In this document: positions 1 through 6,448 of the stretch, one piece after another
Position numbering within the stretch: the first letter of the stretch is position 1
Layout of the letters: each line of letters starts with the position of its first letter
Origin: Chitinivibrio sp051745065
Lineage (GTDB): Bacteria > Fibrobacterota > Chitinivibrionia > Chitinivibrionales > Chitinivibrionaceae
NCBI GenBank assembly: GCA_051745065.1
Contig: JBNJDQ010000117.1
Location: forward strand, 1 to 7,757
Reading direction: 5' to 3'
Length of the DNA stretch: 7,757 nucleotides
Translations under genes and position numbers: made by a program
The notes under the pieces: generated by a model
What the model was told of the DNA's origin: nothing
The model's database searches: none
The model's input: the letters and a program-made list of their open reading frames with translations, nothing else

Positions 1-328
1 CGAAATATACGGTGTTAGTACTGTGTTTGGATTTTAGTAAGGATTTTGGGCTAAGGAGTACATGCTGAAACGATGGGAAAAGCATGTCAATGATCAGGAG
101 GAGAAGGCTCTTGTTAATACCGTTTCAAATCATTGATAAACACGTCCATGGAAAAACAAAGAACCGGTAACTGCGGGTTTTAAGGGTGAAAGAGCTGTAA
201 TGTTTCCCCTATATCATTGTTGGTAATTTTCACAATATAGGTTTCGGGTTGGGAGGGGATTCCCGTGGAGGGCTCAGTGACACGAATGGCCCGATGAATT
301 GACTGAGTTGTAAGAAGTGCATCTGTCC
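1..328. other. AT-rich region left of pyrF, no recognised gene
   Basis: The first 240 nt contain about 38% G+C by hand count, far below the roughly 60% seen in the neighbouring genes, so the composition changes sharply just past the end of pyrF. No frame gives a recognisable protein. Two very short frames are listed separately with low confidence. A frame open from the left edge (positions 3-68) reads about 21 residues before a stop and could be the tail of a gene outside the window, but nothing supports that. On the minus strand a weak AACC/GGTT stem near 163-180 is followed by a T-rich run (around 152-162) and could end the pyrF transcript; the stem is too short to call a terminator. The region could be an ordinary intergenic spacer or decayed foreign DNA. 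Confidence 0.5.
62..136 (+). CDS. doubtful 24-residue ORF behind an AAGGAG site
   Basis: ATG at 62 follows a strong AAGGAG at 53-58, but the spacing is only 3 nt, shorter than usual. The product is 24 residues, mostly charged (MLKRWEKHVNDQEEK at the start), and ends at the TGA at 134-136. The same frame is open back to a TAA at 38-40, so the peptide could also be a fragment of something longer that has decayed. I recognise no family. Low G+C content here means the frame has no codon-bias support. It may be a real leader or small peptide, or chance. Confidence 0.13.
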   Translation: MLKRWEKHVNDQEEKALVNTVSNH

Positions 329-332
329 TCAC
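180..332 (-). CDS. possible 50-residue ORF coupled to pyrF stop
   Basis: On the minus strand a GTG at 332-330 overlaps the pyrF TGA in a GTGA arrangement, the kind of junction seen in translational coupling. The frame runs 50 codons to a TAA at 182-180. The product has no membrane segment or cysteine; it begins VRTDALLTTQ and ends with a run containing ETYIVKITNND. A purine-rich GAGAG lies 3 nt upstream, which is a weak and close ribosome site. Third codon positions are only about 43% G+C, clearly below the neighbouring genes, which argues against a long-established host gene. No family recognised. It could be a true small gene at the end of the operon or an accidental open frame. Confidence 0.22.
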   Translation of the reverse strand: MRTDALLTTQSIHRAIRVTEPSTGIPSQPETYIVKITNNDIGETLQLFHP

Positions 333-1021
333 AAACTCTCAACAATACCCCGGGCTGCTTCCCCGGGATTATTGGCCTGAGTGATGGCGCGTCCGATAAC
401 AAGCAGGGTTGCTCCTGCGGTGATAGCTCCGGCAGGAGTTGCCACGCGCTTCTGATCATCTGCTGAAACCCCGGCTGGACGGATTCCCGGTGTAACCACT
501 TCAAAGCCCTTTTTCAGGTGGGGCTTAACTGCACTGAGGTCGGCAGCGGAGCAGACGATACCGTCAATGCCGCAGTCCTGGGCAAGGGTTGCCAGATGAA
601 TCACCTGTTCCTCCACGGTGGCAGACACATTGAGCTCTGCGCGCAGGGCCTTTTCATCGATACTGGTGAGGACGGTCACGGCAAGAAGTTTGGGGGCGGT
701 CGGCTCCTGTGCAGCAGCCCGGGCGGCGGCAGTCAGCATGGCACGCCCGCCGGCTGCATGGACCGTGAGATAGTCAACTCCCAGCTGAGCGGCAGAGTGA
801 ACCGCCTTGGCCACGGTGTTGGGAATATCGTGCAGTTTCATATCCAGAAAGATCTGTGCACCGGCATCTTTGATTACCGAAAGGATGGACGGGCCGAAGC
901 GGATAAACTGCTCAAAGCCGATCTTGTACACACCGACGTACTCCTGCGTTGCGGCAACAAGGGCTTCAATTTCACTCTTTTCAGTAATATTATCAACGGC
1001 AAGGGCTATTCTGTTTTTCAT
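329..1021 (-). CDS. pyrF: orotidine 5'-phosphate decarboxylase
   Basis: PyrF decarboxylates OMP to UMP, the last step of de novo pyrimidine synthesis, in the cytoplasm. The 230-residue product is full length for the short bacterial class. Visible landmarks are the first strand with Asp10 (ALAVD), Lys33 in VYKIG, and the catalytic signature DMKLHDIPNTV with Asp60, Lys62 and Asp65. Further on are the TPGIRP loop (177-182, Arg181), Gln190, and the phosphate-binding GR at 210-211 (Arg211). The start ATG overlaps the stop of the upstream methyltransferase gene in an ATGA, and GAGGA sits just upstream, so this start is well supported. It is the last recognisable gene of the minus-strand run. No other pyrimidine gene is present, so its place behind feoAB looks like operon packing rather than a pathway cluster. 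Confidence 0.97.
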   Translation of the reverse strand: MKNRIALAVDNITEKSEIEALVAATQEYVGVYKIGFEQFIRFGPSILSVIKDAGAQIFLDMKLHDIPNTVAKAVHSAAQLGVDYLTVHAAGGRAMLTAAARAAAQEPTAPKLLAVTVLTSIDEKALRAELNVSATVEEQVIHLATLAQDCGIDGIVCSAADLSAVKPHLKKGFEVVTPGIRPAGVSADDQKRVATPAGAITAGATLLVIGRAITQANNPGEAARGIVESL

Positions 1022-1560
1022 TCTTCCTCGGCTTTCCTGTAGACAAATATCGGGCTTCGGTAGATATCTTTTCCGTAAAATATGTTATGCGCCGGTACAC
1101 CGCGAAGGGCAAATGTTGTACTGATAACAGTTGCCCCCGCTTGGATCCAGGCGGTGACCAGTTCTTTGTGGGCTGCCATACATTCCGGTCCCAGATACAG
1201 AAGGATACAGTCGCCGGGGGCACATCGAATATCAGCGATTGTTCCCTTTTCGATGGTGACGTCGGGTAATCGACGGGCGAAGATGCGGCTGAACCAGCGC
1301 GGCACCGGTGAGGGTTCAATTCCCACGGCGGGAACCCTGCAGTGCCGGGCGACGGCAATGAGAGTATTGCCCCAGGCACTGCCGCAGTCGATGATGCGGG
1401 CAGGGGAGTACCGGCGGCAGATTTCGGCAAGACTCTTTCGCAGGGTACGGCTCATGGGAAGAGGCGGCGATTGCAGGCGAAGGGAGTAATAGATAATTGA
1501 AAGGGCTGCTCCTGCCGCGAAGAGTGATGCAAGGATGCCCGCAAGTGCAGCAGGGGGCAT
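1018..1560 (-). CDS. membrane-anchored class I SAM methyltransferase-like protein (FAM173-like)
   Basis: The 180-residue product starts with one hydrophobic segment (about 5-27), followed by a class I Rossmann methyltransferase fold facing the cytoplasm by prediction. Motif I is IIDCGSAWGN at 57-66. An acidic residue ending strand 2 follows at Glu82 (GIEPSP), then Asp110 (GTIADI), and a motif IV-like stretch at 117-127 (DCILLYLGPE). The order of an N-terminal anchor, a short linker, then a small methyltransferase with a late VISTTFAL strand and a final IFVYR strand resembles the FAM173/ATPSCKMT family. Some of those members methylate lysine on membrane proteins. That assignment is by pattern only, and the substrate is unknown. 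The start lies 1 nt after the stop of the START-like gene, the end overlaps pyrF by 4 nt, and the ribosome site is weak, all suggesting coupled translation. Confidence 0.8.
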   Translation of the reverse strand: MPPAALAGILASLFAAGAALSIIYYSLRLQSPPLPMSRTLRKSLAEICRRYSPARIIDCGSAWGNTLIAVARHCRVPAVGIEPSPVPRWFSRIFARRLPDVTIEKGTIADIRCAPGDCILLYLGPECMAAHKELVTAWIQAGATVISTTFALRGVPAHNIFYGKDIYRSPIFVYRKAEEE

Positions 1561-1561
1561 A

Positions 1562-2206
1562 TTACCGGGCCCCGAATCGTGTGTTCAGAGCTCTGCGAAG
1601 ATCCTCCGTGCAGGCCGGAACAGCCCGCTTCATGGCAAGATTTGTCAGCCAGCGGGGCACATGCACTGTCGGTACGGCGTAGGTCACCAGGCCCAGACGG
1701 GTGGAGTCGGGGCCGTGGCGATCCATGTACCAGCGCAGTTCAAAGTCGTGATTCTCAATGGAGACCCAACCCTCTTTCTTTTTGCGCCATGCCGCATTGA
1801 GGGAGTCTTCGCGGTTCTGGTGAAAGATAATAACCCGGGAGCTGTCCCTGTGGATATTCTGCTCCTCTTCGATAATGGCCCAAAATCGGAACATGAGTCG
1901 CCCCAGCTCAAAGAAGTATGTCGGCTGTTTTCGTTTGCGCGAGACTGCCGTGCATCGGCTGAGCCAGCGAAAGATCTCTTCGTAGCGGTCGTAATCCTGA
2001 ACGGTACGGGCGGTTTTCTCCAGCGAAAAGGGGACCGTAATAAACGACCAGGCAAGGAAGGTTTCCGGAGATTCACTGAGAACCCGGCCGCCGGTTGCCG
2101 GGCCTGCAGCGGTGCGGCCCCGGGTGATCAGCGATTCCCCCTGCGGCGAAATATCTGCAGTAAGCAGAGAGAACAGAACAAGCAGCCCTGCAGCACTTCG
2201 GTGCAT
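1562..2206 (-). CDS. exported START/SRPBCC-like domain protein
   Basis: A 214-residue protein of unknown function. Residues 1-20 look like a Sec signal peptide (His-Arg, then a hydrophobic stretch AAGLLVLFSLLTA, no lipobox cysteine), so it is probably periplasmic. From about residue 47 the sequence fits the START-like (SRPBCC/COQ10-type) hydrophobic-ligand fold. An early strand WSFITVPF (53-60) is followed by TARTVQDYDRYEEIFRWL (65-82), the helix that in such proteins carries the 'DY..Y.....WL' pattern. Central beta strands follow. A long C-terminal helix region with VPRWLTNLAMKRAVPACTED (183-202) is typical of these domains, where it closes the cavity. Ligand unknown; lipid or another hydrophobic compound is an inference. 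It starts 2 nt after the feoB stop with AGGA about 10 nt upstream, and ends 1 nt before the methyltransferase gene. Confidence 0.75.
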   Translation of the reverse strand: MHRSAAGLLVLFSLLTADISPQGESLITRGRTAAGPATGGRVLSESPETFLAWSFITVPFSLEKTARTVQDYDRYEEIFRWLSRCTAVSRKRKQPTYFFELGRLMFRFWAIIEEEQNIHRDSSRVIIFHQNREDSLNAAWRKKKEGWVSIENHDFELRWYMDRHGPDSTRLGLVTYAVPTVHVPRWLTNLAMKRAVPACTEDLRRALNTRFGAR

Positions 2207-2208
2207 GG

Positions 2209-4488
2209 TCAGTCAATCCTGGCCGTGCGTGAGTAGGTAAAGATGCTGCCGACCGTGAGAGTTCCCGCAGCGACGGCCGCGATGATCCATCCGGTTGAAT
2301 GGCCGTAACTGATTTGGTAGAAAAGCGTTGCCGCCACCCAGGCAAAAATGGTTGTGTAGGCGATCTGCAGGATCACCAGATTCTTTCCGATCTCCCGGTA
2401 GGCTGCGGAAACCGCCACAAGACAGGGCAGATAAAGCAGAACAAAGAGCAGATAGCTGTAGGCGGCGTAGGGCGTCTCAAAGCGGCGGCGCATCTCGCTG
2501 AAGGTGGAGCGCTCCACGGAAATCTCCTGCGCGGCAACTTCTTCATCGGAGAGATCCCCCATACCGATTCCTGCAGGGTCCCGCAACGTGGCAGGGGTCA
2601 CGGCGTCTTTGAGATTGGCCGGGATTGTGGCAAAGGATGCGCGGATTCCCTCAATAAAATCATATTCCTCATCTGCGTCGGAGCCGACATCATCCTGCTG
2701 GTAGAGCGAGTTGACCGTGCCCACAATCACCTCTTTGGCAAAGATTCCCGTAAAAAGCCCCACGGAGGCGGGCCAGTTTTCCTGAGTTATGCCGAAACTG
2801 TGAAAGAGAGGCGTCGTTGCACGCCCCATGACGGAAAGTACTGATTTCGGTGTGCCCTCATTCCCCATGGTACCGTCTGTGCCGATGGTGTTGAGAAAGC
2901 CGAGCAGGGTCAGGGCAATGATCAGAATCCTGCCGGCATCCACGATAAACCCCTTCAGTTTGATCCATGTATGGAGAAATATGTGGTTGAGCCGCGGGCT
3001 GTGATACAGGGGGAGTTCCATCACGAAGGGGGATGATTCGCCGCGAAAGAGGGTCTTTTTGAGTAAAAGCCCCGTCAGAATGGCAAAGAAGATCCCCATC
3101 AGATAGAGGCTGAATACAATCATCTGCCCATTGCGCGGCCAGAAGGCAGCCGCAAAGAGCGCGTAGACCGGAAGCCGTGCGCCGCAGGACATGAAGGGAG
3201 ACATGAAGACTGTCAGAATGCGGTCGCGCTTTGAGCCGAGGGTGCGGGTGGCCATGATGGCGGGAACCGTACAACCAAAGCCGATCAGGAGCGGCACAAA
3301 AGCTTTGCCCGGAAGGCCGATCCACCGCATAAAACGGTCCATAATAAAGGCCGCCCGGGCCATGTAGCCGGAATCCTCCAGAATACTCATGATAAAAAAG
3401 AGAGTGAAGATGATGGGTATGAAGGTGGAAAGGGTTTGTATCCCTCCGCCCAGGCCCTGAGATATCAGGGATATCAGCCACTCCGGGCTGCCGGTTGTCT
3501 GCAGCAGAGCAGCACTGCCTTCAACAAAAATTGTCCCCGTCAGTCCGTCGAAGAAATCGATGAAGGCACCACCAAGGTTGATGGTAAACCAGAAGGTGAG
3601 ATACATAATTCCCAGAAAGAAGGGAAGAGAGAGGATGGGATTGAGAAGAATCCGGTCGATCCGGTCGGTTACGGTCTTGCGTGAGATCCGTTTATGCACA
3701 GTCTGGGCGGTCAGGCCGTTGATAAAGGCAAACCGTCCCTCTGCCACAGCACTGTCTGCTTTTTCCTTCAGATGCTGTTCAATGCGCCCCTGTCCCTCCT
3801 GAACAGCCTGCTCTGTTTCGGGATACTCAGTGCGGCAGAGTGCTGTCAGCTGGGGATCCCCTTCAAGAAGTTTCAGGGCTGTCCAGTGTGCCGGGGCCGA
3901 AATCCGAGCTGCCAGGGAATCCATGCGGGGACTCAGTTTTGCGAGTTCCTCTTCGATTTCGTTGCAGAAGGAGAACTGCTGCGGTGTCCGGCGGTGATGC
4001 CGATGTTCGTGGATAAAGGCTTTCAGATCATTCAGGCGTTTGTCTTTGGTGCTGGACGTATGGAATACGGGGACTTTCAGTATCTGTGACAGCTTTTCTG
4101 TATCAATATCGATACCGTGCTGTTCGGTGATGTCCCGCTTATTGATTACCATCAGAAAGGGCTTGCCCATTTCAACCAGCTGGGCGGTGAGATACATGTT
4201 GCGTTCAAAATTGACTCCGTCCAGAACATTGATAATGAGATCCGCGCGGTTTTGCAGAATATAGTCACGGGAAATTCGTTCATCTTCGGAGAACGCGGAG
4301 AAGGAGTAGATTCCCGGCAGATCAACCAGAGAAAAGCTGCTGCCGCGGTGGGTGAATTCACCCTCCAGAATATCAACGGTGACGCCGGGCCAGTTGCCTG
4401 TTCGCTGGCGGGCGCCGGTCAGATTGTTAAAAAGTGTGGTTTTGCCGGAGTTGGGGTTGCCGGCAATGGCGATTTTCAGTCGTTCCAT
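2209..4488 (-). CDS. feoB: ferrous iron transport protein B
   Basis: FeoB is the inner-membrane Fe(II) importer with a cytoplasmic GTPase domain. At 759 residues it is near the E. coli length (773). The N-terminal G domain shows G1 GNPNSGKT (10-17), a switch region with PGVTVDI (34-40), G3 DLPG (56-59) and G4 NKRD (116-119), followed by a helical GDI-like spacer to about 270. The membrane domain has two Nramp-like gate repeats. The first carries GFGCTVPAIMATRT (403-416, Cys406) and PFMSCGARLPVY (431-442, Cys435). The second carries GIFAKEVIVGT (581-591). The C-terminal helices (676-755) include the usual Tyr-Ser-Tyr and Pro-Cys region. The first gate has Thr after Cys406 where many members have Asn. 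The start is preceded by AGAGG at a good distance. No feoC follows; the next gene begins 2 nt downstream. Confidence 0.98.
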   Translation of the reverse strand: MERLKIAIAGNPNSGKTTLFNNLTGARQRTGNWPGVTVDILEGEFTHRGSSFSLVDLPGIYSFSAFSEDERISRDYILQNRADLIINVLDGVNFERNMYLTAQLVEMGKPFLMVINKRDITEQHGIDIDTEKLSQILKVPVFHTSSTKDKRLNDLKAFIHEHRHHRRTPQQFSFCNEIEEELAKLSPRMDSLAARISAPAHWTALKLLEGDPQLTALCRTEYPETEQAVQEGQGRIEQHLKEKADSAVAEGRFAFINGLTAQTVHKRISRKTVTDRIDRILLNPILSLPFFLGIMYLTFWFTINLGGAFIDFFDGLTGTIFVEGSAALLQTTGSPEWLISLISQGLGGGIQTLSTFIPIIFTLFFIMSILEDSGYMARAAFIMDRFMRWIGLPGKAFVPLLIGFGCTVPAIMATRTLGSKRDRILTVFMSPFMSCGARLPVYALFAAAFWPRNGQMIVFSLYLMGIFFAILTGLLLKKTLFRGESSPFVMELPLYHSPRLNHIFLHTWIKLKGFIVDAGRILIIALTLLGFLNTIGTDGTMGNEGTPKSVLSVMGRATTPLFHSFGITQENWPASVGLFTGIFAKEVIVGTVNSLYQQDDVGSDADEEYDFIEGIRASFATIPANLKDAVTPATLRDPAGIGMGDLSDEEVAAQEISVERSTFSEMRRRFETPYAAYSYLLFVLLYLPCLVAVSAAYREIGKNLVILQIAYTTIFAWVAATLFYQISYGHSTGWIIAAVAAGTLTVGSIFTYSRTARID

Positions 4489-4529
4489 AGCTGCCTCTGT
4501 GCCGGATATGCCGCCGCCCGCTGAGAAAA

Positions 4530-4748
4530 TTATTTCAGCAGCAGCTCCCGGCTGGTTTTAGTGTCAAGCATTATCCGTATTCCGTTGGCAAAAATGATTG
4601 CCGCCTGTCCCGGGCGTGCAGAGAATACTTCGATTTCCGTGCCCGGTCGAATACCCTGTTCAAACATTTTTGAGCGAATCTCGGGAGAGCCTTCCACGGC
4701 CGCTATTACTGCCCGCGCTCCCCGGGGTACTTCATGTAAACGTCTCAT
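4530..4748 (-). CDS. feoA: ferrous iron transport protein A
   Basis: FeoA is a small cytoplasmic SH3-like protein that partners FeoB in Fe(II) uptake. The 72-residue product is the normal single-domain size. It has the family's pattern: a short N-terminal strand around RGARAVIAAVEG, then the SKMFEQGIRPGTEIEVF region (26-42) in which 'Gly-x-x-Pro-Gly' marks the conserved turn. A hydrophobic GQAAIIFANGIRIMLD strand pair (47-62) closes the barrel. GGAG stands 7 nt before the ATG. The gene is followed by a 41-nt spacer and feoB, and preceded by a 71-nt gap that contains palindromes and AT-rich promoter-like sequence. The feo genes could therefore have their own promoter as well as readthrough from the lipoprotein gene. 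Confidence 0.96.
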   Translation of the reverse strand: MRRLHEVPRGARAVIAAVEGSPEIRSKMFEQGIRPGTEIEVFSARPGQAAIIFANGIRIMLDTKTSRELLLK

Positions 4749-4819
4749 CGCGCATCTCCGGTTGCTCAGCTGAGTTAGAAATATATAACATCGTCAGCTT
4801 TTTATGGATAAATTATTTC
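4749..4819 (-). promoter_or_regulatory. candidate feoAB promoter and palindromic operator
   Basis: This 71-nt gap between the lipoprotein stop and feoA is AT-rich over its upstream half. On the minus strand it contains a TATATA/TATATT -10-like box (4780-4787) with a weak TTATCC -35-like box (4806-4811) 18 nt away. A perfect 10-bp palindrome, CTCAGCTGAG, lies at 4765-4774, downstream of the -10 box. A further copy of its half-site, TCAGCT, lies at 4794-4799, so three TCAGCT/AGCTGA half-sites flank the -10 box. Its place ahead of an iron-uptake operon suggests binding by a metal regulator, but it does not match the Fur 19-bp consensus or a DtxR-type site that I could recognise. The AGCTGA/TCAGCT pair could also form an RNA hairpin with a 20-nt loop. 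Confidence 0.4.
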
Positions 4820-6364
4820 CTACTCTTTCAACCGATGGATCTCTGTGATTCCCTGTACGGGAAGGTTTGCATTGTTTTGCAGAGCAAGATAAAGAGGGAT
4901 TGCAAAGAGATTTACCTGGCGGAAGGAGAGAATGCGTTCCTCTTCCGGAGAGGTGGTGTTGCACCAGTATGATCCGATAAAATCATCCGCTCCGGCGGTT
5001 TCCATGAAGGACGCGCGTACTGCACCGACGGCGAGGGTGAAGTCCTGCTCCTGCAGACGCCGGCTGAACCGGTCGGAGGAACTCTGCACAGAGGTTTCAA
5101 TACCGCGCTGATGAAGCTGAAAGGCAATGGCCGAGGCCGTGGATGCAGCAAGGGGATTCCCCGGCGGGTAGATGATGGCGACCGGGGCACTCGGTGTTGT
5201 CAGAAAGGTCTGCACCACGGGGCGCGGAACCCGGGCACTGTCAGAGCGAAGGGAGGGGCGAAGATTGCCCCGGGCGGAAAGCTGGGAGAGAATCATGGCG
5301 GGATCAAGGTTCTTGCGAATGATCTGCCGGTCTTCCGCGGGGGTGTTTGCGGAGAGACTTACAAAAACAAGTTCGCGGTCCAGGGGAAAAATGCGGGTTG
5401 CCGGCAGACGTCGGCGGATTGTCTCGATATTTTCACTCTGATAGACAACTGCACCGTCGGCACGGTTCATGGACAGGGCGATCACCGGATCCAGATCCTC
5501 CTGCGGGAGCAGGCTGAGGCCGGCACAATATGGTTTTGCTGAGGTGTCGGCAATGGTGAATTCCGTTGTCCCGTCTTTTTTGCGGCGGCTGTGATATTTT
5601 GCAGAAAACCCTGGAAGGTGCGCGATCAGGGCCGGATGCAGTGTGCTGTGTGCCTCTGTGCTGTAGCGCAGTTCCAGGACATTCTGTGATGCCGGTGTTA
5701 TCCCCTGTATTCGGCTGCTGCCGCTTTCATTCAGCCCTTCAAGAGGCCCCAGAAGAGCCTGTGCGAGGGCAGGTTCATCCGTGAATATGCGATTCCACTG
5801 ACTGATAAGCTCGATGGCGTTGCCCGTACCGAGCAGGGATTGAGACACCGTGAGGGTTCGGCGGGTTTCTGTGCGGGAGATCTGTATAAGAGAGTCCGCC
5901 GCGCTGTCTGAGGGGGCGGAAAGCTGCGAGAAGGTTGTGAAGGGAGTGTGAAAGGGGGTGAGTACTGTCAGGGATGCGGCGGGGTCAAAGGATACCCTCG
6001 CCGGCTCATGCGTGGTGGTGTCGGCCGTATCGGCGGGACGATCCGTGCTGTCCAGGGTGATAAAGCCCGTATCATCACGGCGGTTGAGGGAGTCGCGTTC
6101 CGCAAGGGAGAGGTAGAGTGAATCCTTTTTAAGAAGAGACGAGAAATACGCAGGAAGATATTCCTGTAGAAGGGATTGAAACTCCTTTCGTGCGGCGGAA
6201 TCCTGAAAGCGGACGGTCATGGTGAGGGAATCGGCGGGAAGGCTGTCCCGCACGGGGTCTTCCTGCGTTGTTCTGCCGCCGGTATCGCCGCTTCTTCCCG
6301 TGAGGGAGCAGCCTGCAGAAAGAAGAAGAAGGAGTACGCCGAGGGTCTGCGCTGTCTTTGTCAT
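4820..6364 (-). CDS. lipoprotein, divergent solute-binding (SBP_bac_5-like) protein
   Basis: The 514-residue product begins with a lipoprotein signal: Lys3, a leucine-rich core, lipobox LSAGC with Cys19, then Ser20. Residues 20-165 are rich in Asp, Ser and Thr and probably form a flexible linker. The rest resembles the peptide/nickel solute-binding family 5. A segment with ELISQWNRIFTDEPA (185-199) matches the family's '..A.DFV.SW.R.....' region. VLELRYSTEA...HPALIAHLPGFSA (229-255), a DRQIIRKNLDPAMIL helix (345-359), and AIAFQLHQRGIETSVQ (412-427) also look like the family. The N-terminal lobe start expected in that family is not obvious, so this looks divergent or reduced. No permease or ATPase gene is near, making it an orphan. 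The ligand is unknown. AGGAC lies 8 nt before the ATG. It is transcribed toward feoA and diverges from ribD. Confidence 0.75.
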   Translation of the reverse strand: MTKTAQTLGVLLLLLSAGCSLTGRSGDTGGRTTQEDPVRDSLPADSLTMTVRFQDSAARKEFQSLLQEYLPAYFSSLLKKDSLYLSLAERDSLNRRDDTGFITLDSTDRPADTADTTTHEPARVSFDPAASLTVLTPFHTPFTTFSQLSAPSDSAADSLIQISRTETRRTLTVSQSLLGTGNAIELISQWNRIFTDEPALAQALLGPLEGLNESGSSRIQGITPASQNVLELRYSTEAHSTLHPALIAHLPGFSAKYHSRRKKDGTTEFTIADTSAKPYCAGLSLLPQEDLDPVIALSMNRADGAVVYQSENIETIRRRLPATRIFPLDRELVFVSLSANTPAEDRQIIRKNLDPAMILSQLSARGNLRPSLRSDSARVPRPVVQTFLTTPSAPVAIIYPPGNPLAASTASAIAFQLHQRGIETSVQSSSDRFSRRLQEQDFTLAVGAVRASFMETAGADDFIGSYWCNTTSPEEERILSFRQVNLFAIPLYLALQNNANLPVQGITEIHRLKE

Positions 6365-6448
6365 ATACCTGTGTCCTGAGAATAATCTATTTTATACTGT
6401 AATATAGTAAATAAACACCACCGGTGGGTATCTGTGGGGGAGAAGTAT
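6365..6448. promoter_or_regulatory. divergent promoter region between lipoprotein gene and ribD
   Basis: The 84-nt intergenic region must hold start signals for both directions. It is very AT-rich between about 6381 and 6415. Plus-strand -10-like boxes are TATACT (6393-6398) and TATAGT (6403-6408); minus-strand ones are TATAAA (6391-6396) and TATATT (6401-6406). I see no good -35 box for either direction. A perfect palindrome CCACCGGTGG occupies 6418-6427, in the ribD leader just before the ribosome site GGGGGAG (6436-6442), where a bound repressor or an RNA hairpin could affect ribD translation. The leader is far too short for an FMN riboswitch. Confidence 0.4.

Noticed and set aside
518..1042. 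A 174-codon plus-strand frame opposite pyrF
   Set aside because: It is a shadow of pyrF, whose catalytic motifs are intact on the minus strand.
1535..2236. A 233-codon plus-strand frame opposite the START-like gene
   Set aside because: It overlaps the minus-strand genes almost completely and spans their 1-nt and 2-nt junctions. The minus frames have signal peptide, domain pattern and operon spacing; the plus frame has none.
2858..3481. A 207-codon minus-strand frame inside feoB
   Set aside because: It is an alternative frame within the feoB membrane domain, with a His/Arg/Pro-rich product and no family likeness.
6365..6448. FMN riboswitch upstream of ribD
   Set aside because: The whole intergenic region is 84 nt including the ribosome site, too short for the FMN aptamer, and the conserved aptamer segments are absent.
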